Below the pieces are notes generated by a model. It saw only the letters and a program-made list of their open reading frames with translations, did no database searches and was not told where the DNA came from. This document shows, piece after piece, positions 53,490 through 60,071 of a stretch of 64,000 bases of DNA. Location: NCBI GenBank assembly GCA_964479695.1, contig CAYZSO010000008.1:1-64000 (forward strand), read 5' to 3'. This DNA comes from JAAYZH01 sp964479695 (GTDB lineage Bacteria; Bacillota; Clostridia; Saccharofermentanales; Fastidiosipilaceae). The first letter of the stretch is position 1; each line of letters begins with the position of its first letter. Made by a program: the position numbers and the translations under genes.

Positions 53490-53565
53490 TGGAGCTGGTG
53501 GACGGATTTGAACCCCCGACCTGCTGATTACAAATCAGCTGCTCTGCCAGCTGAGCTACACCAGC
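53490..53565 (-). tRNA. tRNA-Thr(TGT)
   Basis: The minus strand gives a full cloverleaf: acceptor stem GCTGGTG/CACCAGC, D-arm AGCTCAGCTGGCAGAGCA, anticodon stem-loop CTGATTTGTAATCAG with anticodon TGT, T-arm GGGGGTTCAAATCC, discriminator T and an encoded CCA end. It reads ACA and related threonine codons. Confidence 0.97.
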
Positions 53566-53663
53566 GCTTTTCAGAACGTAAGCAATTTTATCACAGTAGG
53601 GATACCTGTCAAGTTTCCAAATTTACCACTTCCTTTACCTCATTTACAACTTCATTTTCATTT

Positions 53664-53699
53664 CCACTACATAAGTTTAAAATTAAACTTATGTAGTGG
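53664..53699. repeat. 36-bp perfect AT-rich palindrome, copy B
   Basis: Perfect 18-base arms beginning CCACTACATAAGTTTAAA. The inner 30 bases are nearly identical to the palindrome behind tsaC at 44415-44444. The following 53700-54012 holds no gene I can support; a 96-codon open frame on the minus strand has no ribosome site. Confidence 0.9.
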
Positions 53700-54012
53700 G
53701 CCTTCGGTGGGTATGTAGCAGGCTATTTCCAAGGTCATTCGCTGAGAATAAAGGATCGCTAATTTCGTTATCGTCTCAGGTATGAGATAGCAATTGATAT
53801 AGTTGAGCAGTTGAGGGTGCGCATGCTTCAACTTATTGTTGCTGGTTCGTAGTCGCAGTAGTTTTAGTTCAGAAGTTGGAGCTGCGCATTTCACAGATGA
53901 TTTTTTCAAAGTGAGCCAGAATAGATTTATCCAACTATTAACCTTTTCGCGTAACAAATAACGCGATGAGAATTACTTGTCTCTACCGGTGATTTTCGCG
54001 TTTCGCACCCAT

Positions 54013-54278
54013 AAATATTTTCCATGTTGGTCAGGATCGGGTAAGTTGCGACATTGGCTTGGCAGACTCAGTGCTTTGAAAGGTCTTTTCTTGTTTGTAC
54101 TGTGCTTCTACTAGATCGTATTATCGTCGGGGTCAGTATTCATTCAGCAATTCCCACTCCCAGGTCAGTAATCATTCATCTGACTGCAAAACAAGTGTCA
54201 AAATCATCTAGGAAATATTTGTTGTCGCAACTTACTCGATCCTAACCAGTTTGGAAATTTATTTTGGCCAACCTCAAG
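54013..54278 (+). mobile_element. MITE-like element, copy B
   Basis: Inverted repeats of about 40 bp at 54013-54052 (contains CAGGATCGGGTAAGTTGCGAC in part) and 54224-54264 enclose ~170 bp with no coding capacity. It matches the reverse complement of copy A along its whole length. The best-kept part is the pair of GGTCAGTA(T/A)TCATTCA words. Right edge uncertain. Confidence 0.7.
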
Positions 54279-54508
54279 CTATTGCGTCCATTATTGAACC
54301 GGTATCCATTAGTGAGCTGATGAATTCCTCGAAAATGCATGGAAATCTTAGATAGAGATAGAATGTGTTGAAAACCTTAGTTAACAAGAATGCATTAGAA
54401 GTCTTAGAAAAGGATGAGCTTAGAGTCCGTAATAGGGTGTAATAAAAAACCGAGGATGTTTTGTGTGCGCAATGATATTTTGGGCGATGCCCTTATTGAT
54501 ATTTTATA

Positions 54509-54560
54509 GTGATGCTTTAGCGATACTTTAGCGATACTTTAAGTGATGCTTTGGCGATAT
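54509..54560. repeat. 11-bp repeat TTTAGCGATAC downstream of the small ORF
   Basis: Three to four units of the type CTTTAGCGATA, with outer TGATGCTTT(A/G)GCGAT copies. It lies shortly after the stop of the small leftward ORF. The stretch 54279-54508 shows nothing recognisable. Confidence 0.7.
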
Positions 54561-54572
54561 TCTCACAATATA

Positions 54573-54779
54573 TCACGGAAGTAATGGGAACTTGGTGCCT
54601 GGTTCGACTGGTTCGAAATCTAATGGCTCGATGTCGTCAAAGGCCACGAGCTCCCACTTGGGTAAATAGCGCTCTGACCATACATCATAGGGACGGCGGA
54701 AATAGTTTTCACCATCGGTTCGGTAAATGTGCTTCCGATGCATATAGTACATACCCGGCTTCATTTCCCAACAGCGCAT
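54573..54779 (-). CDS. small hypothetical protein
   Basis: A 68-residue protein, Tyr- and Arg-rich in the first half (MKPGMYYMHRKHIYRTDGENYFRRPYDVW) and acidic with prolines at the end. I do not recognise the family. The case for a real gene is a very good ribosome site (TAGGAGG, 6 bases before the ATG) and its position just after aspA in the same direction. No signal peptide, membrane helix or repeat. Possibly co-transcribed with aspA. Confidence 0.6.
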   Translation of the reverse strand: MRCWEMKPGMYYMHRKHIYRTDGENYFRRPYDVWSERYLPKWELVAFDDIEPLDFEPVEPGTKFPLLP

Positions 54780-54850
54780 TAAATCCTCCTACCGATTTTC
54801 GTGAAAATATTGATATTTCTTACCTACAGGTCAGCACAGTTCTACAGGAC

Positions 54851-54893
54851 AACACAGCTGAGCAATCAACACAGCTGAGCAATCAGCACAGCT
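54851..54893. repeat. 17-bp tandem repeat over the aspA stop codon
   Basis: Units AACACAGCTGAGCAATC at 54851 and 54868, plus a partial third inside aspA. The second unit holds the TGA stop, so the end of aspA has been copied downstream. Confidence 0.85.
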
Positions 54894-56283
54894 TATCCAG
54901 ATCGCTCAGGTCGGCCAGTTCTTCCGGGGTCAGGAGTTCGTTCTCGAGAATGAGTGAGCGCATGGAGCGGCCGGTTCGGAGGGATTCTTTGGCTAAGTCG
55001 GAACTCACCTGATAACCCAGGACTGGTGAAACGACCGTTGCAAGGTAGGTACTACTCTCCAGCTGCTCGGTGATGTGTTGAACGTTAAGTTCGATGCCGG
55101 CAATACATTGGTCGGCAAAAATGCTGAGAATGTTTGTCATGGTGTCTAAGGATTCGTAGAGTTTATAGAATAAAACGGGCTCGAAAGCGTTGAGCTCCAG
55201 CTGGCCGTTGGCGGCAGCCATTGTGATGGTTAGGTCATTGCCGATAACTGTGAAGGCTACTTGGTTGACGGCTTCAGGGATGACAGGGTTTATTTTGCCC
55301 GGCATGATGGAAGATCCGTTCTGCACAGCCGGCAAGTTCATTTCGTTGAATCCGGTGGCAGGCCCGCTGGATAGGAGCCGCAAGTCGGAGGCCCACTTAT
55401 TGAGTGTGACGGCGCAGCCCTTGATGGCGGCTGAGACATCGATGAAATCATCGAGATTCTGGGTTGCGTCGATCAGATCAGGCGCTTGCTGGAGTTCTAC
55501 TCCACAGACTCTGGATAATTCCGGGACGACCGCTTCGCGGTAGGCTTGGGAGGCATTGATGCCGGTTCCGATCGCTGTCCCTCCGAGATTTACGTAATAT
55601 AACGAGTGTTCTGCCTCACGAATTTTGTTGATGTCACGTCGCAGAGCGGAAGCGACAGCGGAGAACGCCTGACCTACTCGCATCGGCACCGCATCTTGCA
55701 TTTCCGTGCGGCCAATCTTGTAGATGTTGTGGAATTCGGCGGCTTTGGCCTCCTGAACATGAATCAGATGCTGCAAACTATCGATCAGAGGATTCAGTAG
55801 CTCGATTGTACCCAAGCGGCCTGCGGTCGGGAAAACGTCATTTGTGGACTGGCTGCGATTCACATGATCATTGGGGTGAACGAGCGAATAGTCGCCTTTC
55901 TCCCCGCCCAGAAGCTCGATCGCGCGGTTGGCGATCACTTCGTTGGCGTTCATGTTGGCTGAAGTGCCGGCGCCACCTTGAATTGCGTCGACAATGAACT
56001 CATTCAGGAGCTGTCCATTTAAGATCTCATCACAGGCGGCTACGATGGCACGCCCAATATCCGAACGGAGCTCACCGGTGGCCATATTGGCTCTTGCGCA
56101 GGCCTTCTTGACACGGGCGAGATTCATGATCAGCACTTCGTGCATCGGGTGTTTGGAAATTGGGAAGTTCAGGGAAGCGCGAAGGCTCTGCACCCCGTAG
56201 TAAACGTGAGAAGGCACGGGCATTTCGCCGATGGAATCATGCTCAATGCGGAAAGCACCATCTTTGCTCATAACTACGGACAT
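54883..56283 (-). CDS. aspA: aspartate ammonia-lyase
   Basis: Converts L-aspartate to fumarate and ammonia. 466 residues of the fumarase/aspartase superfamily: the aspartase-type NMNANEVIANRAIELLGG, HPNDHVNRSQSTNDVFPTA, and the flexible signature loop GSSIMPGKINPVIPEAVNQ with the catalytic Ser. The ATG at 56283 is chosen over a GTG at 56292 because GAGGTG lies 6 bases ahead. A terminator of the upstream DUF1858 gene separates the two. In an anaerobe it links amino-acid use to fumarate. Confidence 0.95.
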   Translation of the reverse strand: MSVVMSKDGAFRIEHDSIGEMPVPSHVYYGVQSLRASLNFPISKHPMHEVLIMNLARVKKACARANMATGELRSDIGRAIVAACDEILNGQLLNEFIVDAIQGGAGTSANMNANEVIANRAIELLGGEKGDYSLVHPNDHVNRSQSTNDVFPTAGRLGTIELLNPLIDSLQHLIHVQEAKAAEFHNIYKIGRTEMQDAVPMRVGQAFSAVASALRRDINKIREAEHSLYYVNLGGTAIGTGINASQAYREAVVPELSRVCGVELQQAPDLIDATQNLDDFIDVSAAIKGCAVTLNKWASDLRLLSSGPATGFNEMNLPAVQNGSSIMPGKINPVIPEAVNQVAFTVIGNDLTITMAAANGQLELNAFEPVLFYKLYESLDTMTNILSIFADQCIAGIELNVQHITEQLESSTYLATVVSPVLGYQVSSDLAKESLRTGRSMRSLILENELLTPEELADLSDLDKLC

Positions 56284-56300
56284 TTCCGTCACCTCATACT

Positions 56301-56327
56301 AAAAAAGGCAGACCTCACCAGCCTGCC
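56301..56327 (-). terminator. intrinsic terminator after the DUF1858 gene
   Basis: Minus strand: GGCAGGC, loop TGGTGAG, GTCTGCC (one G-T pair) followed by six T residues. Confidence 0.85.
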
Positions 56328-56381
56328 ATCTGTGAATCGTTTGTCTTACCTCAACAGATTGTAGGCAGTTGCTAAACGAAC

Positions 56382-56597
56382 TTACGCTTCGACAGCGACT
56401 TCTTCGGCACCGAAATATTCATTGAGGCGCGCAAGCAGATGATCCGGATCCATGCCATGTACGTAGCATGCTTGCTCAATGGACTCGCCGGTGGACATGA
56501 CGCAGCCTAAGCAATGCAAGCCTTCTTCCATGAAGATTCCGGCAGAATTGATATCCATGCGTAAAACGTCGACAATGATCGTATCTTTTGTAATCAT
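56382..56597 (-). CDS. DUF1858 hybrid-cluster-associated redox disulfide protein
   Basis: A 71-residue protein of the DUF1858 family. It starts MITKDTIIVDVLRMD and has the CxxC in GLHCLGCVMSTGESIEQAC, with a third Cys, then DHLLARLNEYF. Members often accompany hybrid-cluster or other redox proteins and may carry a disulfide or thiol in electron transfer; no partner is visible here. TAGGAGG precedes the ATG. Divergent from hup. Confidence 0.9.
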   Translation of the reverse strand: MITKDTIIVDVLRMDINSAGIFMEEGLHCLGCVMSTGESIEQACYVHGMDPDHLLARLNEYFGAEEVAVEA

Positions 56598-56735
56598 TAT
56601 AATTACCTCCTAGGGTAAGATTCATTGTAAATCTCTTTTGTTAGGATGATTGTAACACGGCTTACCGTTTTGCGTTATGACTTCGGTCAAATATTTCAGT
56701 TATATGACAAAAAGGCCGTAATATCAGGCTCTCTA

Positions 56736-56764
56736 TTGACAGAGAAAAAAAGTGAATCCATAAT
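56736..56764 (+). promoter_or_regulatory. promoter of hup
   Basis: TTGACA, 17 bases, CATAAT, about 30 bases upstream of the hup start. Near-consensus sigma-A type. Confidence 0.75.
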
Positions 56765-56794
56765 TTACGCATATCATCTCTAGGAGGGAACTAT

Positions 56795-57067
56795 ATGACC
56801 AAAAATGAACTGATCGAGGCTGTCGCAAAGGCTTCCGGTCTTACTAAGAAAGATTCTGATGCCGCTGTGAATGCAGTCCTTGATACGATTGCAGAAACTC
56901 TTGAGAAGGACGAGAAGGTTGTCCTCGTGGGTTTCGGCACTTTTGAAGTGAGAGAGCGCAAAGCTCGTACCGGACGTAATCCTGCTACGAAAGAGGAGAT
57001 CCAGATTCCGGCTTCTAAGGCACCTGTGTTCAAGGCTGGTAAGAGTCTGAAGGCTCGCGTCAACTAA
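56795..57067 (+). CDS. hup: DNA-binding protein HU
   Basis: Nucleoid protein that bends DNA. 90 residues of the standard form: MTKNELIEAVAKASGLTKKD, VVLVGFGTFEVRERKARTGRNP with the DNA-intercalating RNP arm, and AFKAGK-like end PVFKAGKSLKARV. Own promoter and own terminator, so monocistronic. AGGAGGG precedes the ATG. Confidence 0.97.
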   Translation: MTKNELIEAVAKASGLTKKDSDAAVNAVLDTIAETLEKDEKVVLVGFGTFEVRERKARTGRNPATKEEIQIPASKAPVFKAGKSLKARVN

Positions 57068-57092
57068 TCCCCGCCTGTTGACTAATAAACTA

Positions 57093-57118
57093 AGCTGCTT
57101 CTTGGAAGCAGCTTTTTT
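57093..57118 (+). terminator. intrinsic terminator of hup
   Basis: Perfect 9-bp stem AGCTGCTTC / GAAGCAGCT with a 3-base loop, followed by TTTTT. Confidence 0.95.
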
Positions 57119-57151
57119 ATTTTTCTTTTTTCGCCAAAGCCGAAGCCTTCC

Positions 57152-57805
57152 TCATTCGCGATTGGCAGCGTCTTCATTCCTCTCCACGTCTTCTTCATCC
57201 CTCTCCACGTCTTCTCTCTCTTCATCCTCTTCCAGCCTTGTGAACCTCTCTCTCGCATCGATCTGCAACTTGGCAATGTTCTCTGCGTTTGTACCTTTAA
57301 ATCCTGACTTCTGCAAAGCATAGTGAATCGCTCTGTCTATCAGTGTCCGGTTTGTCCTATACTCCGAACATATTTCACTGTACATAGTTTTATCCGGGAT
57401 GAGCACCTTGCTATCGCCCATAAGCATGTACTGCATAATCTTCATAAGGTAGAGGTAGCCCTTTAGCGACATTTTCATCGGGAGACTGTCAAGTGTCTCC
57501 CGGGCTGCCTGCTCTGCTCTTGCTCTTCTCTTCTCAGTTAACAAGTTCTCATAGGGTGTCGGCACTTCTACCTCAAGATTATGCAAAATCTGTTTAATTT
57601 CCGTTGCTGTCTCGTATAGATTTTTGCTGCCATCAAATATGTAATGTGTCTTACCAGTGCCGTCAGCGAGACCAATATAGCCTTGCTTACGCATAATGTC
57701 AGATAATCGGCGCATGACATCCCTGCTATTTGAGGAAATATAGAATTCGGGGGGCGAATCTGCTTCGTTATGTCCTCCGGTCGGTTCCAAGCCATAGTCT
57801 CCCAT
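57152..57805 (-). CDS. protein with Spo0A C-terminal-type DNA-binding domain
   Basis: A 217-residue protein. The segment LMGDSKVLIPDKTMYSEICSEYRTNRTLIDRAIHYALQKSGF near residues 135-180 resembles the Spo0A_C DNA-binding domain, including the recognition helix region. The N-terminal ~75 residues (EFYISSNSRDVMRRLSDIMRKQGYIGLADGTG) are not a receiver domain, since no phospho-acceptor aspartate pattern is seen. The acidic tail contains a duplicated DVERDEE-type unit from a ~21-bp repeat. The ATG at 57805 is preferred because GGAGGTG lies 6 bases ahead. It follows the TPR/propeller gene after a repeat-filled gap. Possibly a non-sporulation regulator; its target is unknown. Confidence 0.7.
   Translation of the reverse strand: MGDYGLEPTGGHNEADSPPEFYISSNSRDVMRRLSDIMRKQGYIGLADGTGKTHYIFDGSKNLYETATEIKQILHNLEVEVPTPYENLLTEKRRARAEQAARETLDSLPMKMSLKGYLYLMKIMQYMLMGDSKVLIPDKTMYSEICSEYRTNRTLIDRAIHYALQKSGFKGTNAENIAKLQIDARERFTRLEEDEEREDVERDEEDVERNEDAANRE
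57178..57235. repeat. in-frame repeat in the acidic tail of the Spo0A_C-type gene
   Basis: Units with CCTCTCCACGTCTTC repeat two to three times and encode an acidic tail close to the stop codon. Confidence 0.7.
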
Positions 57806-57897
57806 ACCAACACCTCCGTGGAGTCTATATTCGCAAGCTTTGGTCTCAAGAGCAAACGGACACATTCCATATTTCGCGGAATTTATTCGCCGCCCGC

Positions 57898-57990
57898 CGA
57901 CCATTTATTCCCCGCCGGTCATTTACTCCCCACCGACCATTTACTCCCCACCGGCCATTTACTCCCCGCCGGCCATTTACTCCCCACCGA
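57898..57990. repeat. ~19-bp minisatellite carrying GGGGAG-TAA-ATG in every unit
   Basis: On the minus strand five or six units of the form GGCCGGTGGGGAGTAAATG follow each other. The first unit supplies the real TAA stop of the TPR/propeller gene; each later unit again has a Shine-Dalgarno-like GGGGAG, a TAA and an ATG. Confidence 0.9.
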
Positions 57991-59665
57991 CCGAGCCACT
58001 AAGGATGGTCCATTCCGTGCCATCCGGGCGGAAGGCAAAGATCTGCCTTGTGTTTGCCCCTTCCGCTTCGAAACCGATGGAAAACACCCAGTCGCCCAAG
58101 TAAGCCAATTCTTCAGACAAATTCGAGGTCAGTGCAGTCGCATCCGCCCCGTTGACTTTCATAGAGTGTGGTGTAAAAGAAACATAAAAGAGCTTATTAC
58201 CACCATAATTCAAGTAGAGCGCAGGAACTTCGCTCAGGATCTCCACATCTGTCCCGTCATTTGCAGAACGCAAGAGTTGTTCACCATTATTGGCCAGAAA
58301 ATACAGACGCGAATATTCATCGACAACAAGGTCACTGAATGTGCCTGCCAGAAGTTTCTCCGACTCGCCGCCAGCCAGAGGCACTCGGTAGAGACCCCGA
58401 TCCGCCGTACCGGTAAAATAGATCCATTCACCGTCAGGCGCGTAATGTTTGACAGGTAGATCGGTCACAGCTTCCGGGGTGCCACCCGCCCGATCGAGCT
58501 GCATCAAGCGGCCTTGTCCTCCGCGTTCCAGGAAATAGATCGTGTCACCCCAGACAAGGGGGTTGGCTGCTGCTATGGTAGACAAGGTCTCAAATCCTGT
58601 GCCATCCGTCTTCATTCGGCTAAGGGTATTCCCATCGCTTGCCGAAATAAAATACAGTTCGTCACCCACAATGTTCAGTCCTTCCGCTCGGCCCGGGAAG
58701 ACCAAGCGAGGCGACATCAAGGTTTGCGAGGATACTTGGTAAATGGCCTGCGAAACACTATCCGTGTAGTAAATCCGGCCATTTTGTTCAGCCGCAATTC
58801 CGCGGTAGCGCACGTTGGCAGGCTCATTGCCAAACAAATTCACTTGTGGCGACGGGAGCTCCAGTCCCCGCATGAGAAGCGTTTTGCGGAAATCCCAATA
58901 AGCTCTGACATCGCCATCTTGCACGTAAAAATCACTGACTTTGGTGATGAGGTCTTTTTGGTTCGGCAAAAGTTCCAGCGATTTCACTCGCAGCTTCGTG
59001 GCTTCAGCCGGTTCATTTTGTCTGTCGTAGACTTTGGACAAAGCATTCAGTCTGTCCACAGTCTCCAGTTCCAAGCCGTCTTCATAGAGTCCCTTCGCCA
59101 AGTCAACGTCATTATTTGCCATATAGGCGTCAAAGGCCGGCAGGAGCAGAGCCGATTCCTCCGGGTAAAATTCGAGGGCTCTTTGGGCAGCAAGGCTGGC
59201 TTTCGCATAATATTCATCGTCCAGAAGGCCTTGGATCATCGTCCGATATTCCGAAACATCCGGCACATAGTCCGTCCCGCTCGCCAGCAGGCTCTCCGCC
59301 AGAGCGTAGTCCTCGGACTGATAAGCGTAGTGGTAGAGCAGGGATCTGTACTCCGGGGTGTCAACCTTAGCCTCTTCCAAGCGGTTCAAGTAGTCGCCGG
59401 CTCTGACATAATCGCCGGTTTCAAGAGATACCCTGGCCTTCCCCAGCAGAGCGGTCACATTCAGTTCTTCGATCTCGAGAATTTTGTCATAGGACTGGTC
59501 CGCACTGGCGTAGGATCCTTGGGCCAAAGCCGCCTCCGCCTCCTCTGCGAGCTGGTTCACCCTTGCTCGATCCGAGACAAATCGCGCAGTAAACCAGAGT
59601 CCCGCCAGAACCAGCAGGACAAGAAGGACACGATATAGGTGGCTGTTTTTCTTCTCTTTTGTCAT
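57977..59665 (-). CDS. membrane-anchored TPR and beta-propeller (DUF5050-like) protein
   Basis: A 562-residue protein with one N-terminal transmembrane helix (residues ~10-28). About seven TPR-like helical pairs from ~35 to 270 (AEEAEAALAQGSYASADQSYDKILEIEELNVTALLGKARV) precede a C-terminal propeller-like domain with repeated GRIYYTDS, DELYFISASDGN, DTIYFLERGG and EWIYFTGTADRGLYRVPLAGG, the DUF5050 pattern. It is probably extracytoplasmic and binds a partner or ligand. It overlaps no neighbour but follows the small membrane protein gene by 1 base, in a ligA operon. Function unknown. Confidence 0.75.
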   Translation of the reverse strand: MTKEKKNSHLYRVLLVLLVLAGLWFTARFVSDRARVNQLAEEAEAALAQGSYASADQSYDKILEIEELNVTALLGKARVSLETGDYVRAGDYLNRLEEAKVDTPEYRSLLYHYAYQSEDYALAESLLASGTDYVPDVSEYRTMIQGLLDDEYYAKASLAAQRALEFYPEESALLLPAFDAYMANNDVDLAKGLYEDGLELETVDRLNALSKVYDRQNEPAEATKLRVKSLELLPNQKDLITKVSDFYVQDGDVRAYWDFRKTLLMRGLELPSPQVNLFGNEPANVRYRGIAAEQNGRIYYTDSVSQAIYQVSSQTLMSPRLVFPGRAEGLNIVGDELYFISASDGNTLSRMKTDGTGFETLSTIAAANPLVWGDTIYFLERGGQGRLMQLDRAGGTPEAVTDLPVKHYAPDGEWIYFTGTADRGLYRVPLAGGESEKLLAGTFSDLVVDEYSRLYFLANNGEQLLRSANDGTDVEILSEVPALYLNYGGNKLFYVSFTPHSMKVNGADATALTSNLSEELAYLGDWVFSIGFEAEGANTRQIFAFRPDGTEWTILSGSVGGE

Positions 59666-59666
59666 T

Positions 59667-60071
59667 TCATCTTTCTAAAGGTTCAGCAGATACGATATAT
59701 TTTGTTCTGGGTGTGACCCTGATCAGATAGCTCTTTCCTGCCTCCAAATTTTCTTCTAAAGGCGAAAACACATACTCTTGGCCATTGGCAAAGACCGCAG
59801 TCATGGGGAAGCGTACTTGGTTCAGCTCAGCGGTAATAATTTCCGTATGCCCTCCCGCTAGGTCGATGCTGTCGAAGAGTCTGGGCCCGATTGAGACAAC
59901 AGACAAAACCAGGATCGCTATCGCAAGGATGGTCGGGATAAAATACTGCCAAGCCTTCTTCCATTTCTTCTCCAAGTAAAAACGATAAGACTTGCAAAAC
60001 AAAGAAAACAGAAGCAAGGCGAGAATGACCACTAGAGCGGTTGTCACAATGAAGAAAATCATAGGGTTCAC
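59667..60071 (-). CDS. small two-helix membrane protein of unknown function
   Basis: A 134-residue protein with two hydrophobic helices (residues ~4-26 and ~45-67) and a C-terminal ~65-residue soluble part, probably a small beta domain (QVRFPMTAVFANGQEYVFSPLEENLEAGKSYLIRVTPRTKY). Not recognised. Its start overlaps the ligA stop as ATGA, and the TPR/propeller gene follows 1 base after its stop. The two membrane proteins may act together. Confidence 0.7.
   Translation of the reverse strand: MNPMIFFIVTTALVVILALLLFSLFCKSYRFYLEKKWKKAWQYFIPTILAIAILVLSVVSIGPRLFDSIDLAGGHTEIITAELNQVRFPMTAVFANGQEYVFSPLEENLEAGKSYLIRVTPRTKYIVSAEPLER

Noticed and set aside
53667..53957. A 96-codon minus-strand frame ending in the palindrome
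   Set aside because: No Shine-Dalgarno, no similarity I recognise, and it is bounded by repeats; probably chance.
57898..57990. Possible CRISPR array
   Set aside because: Units are ~19 bp and directly adjacent with no spacers of constant length; no cas genes are present in the window.
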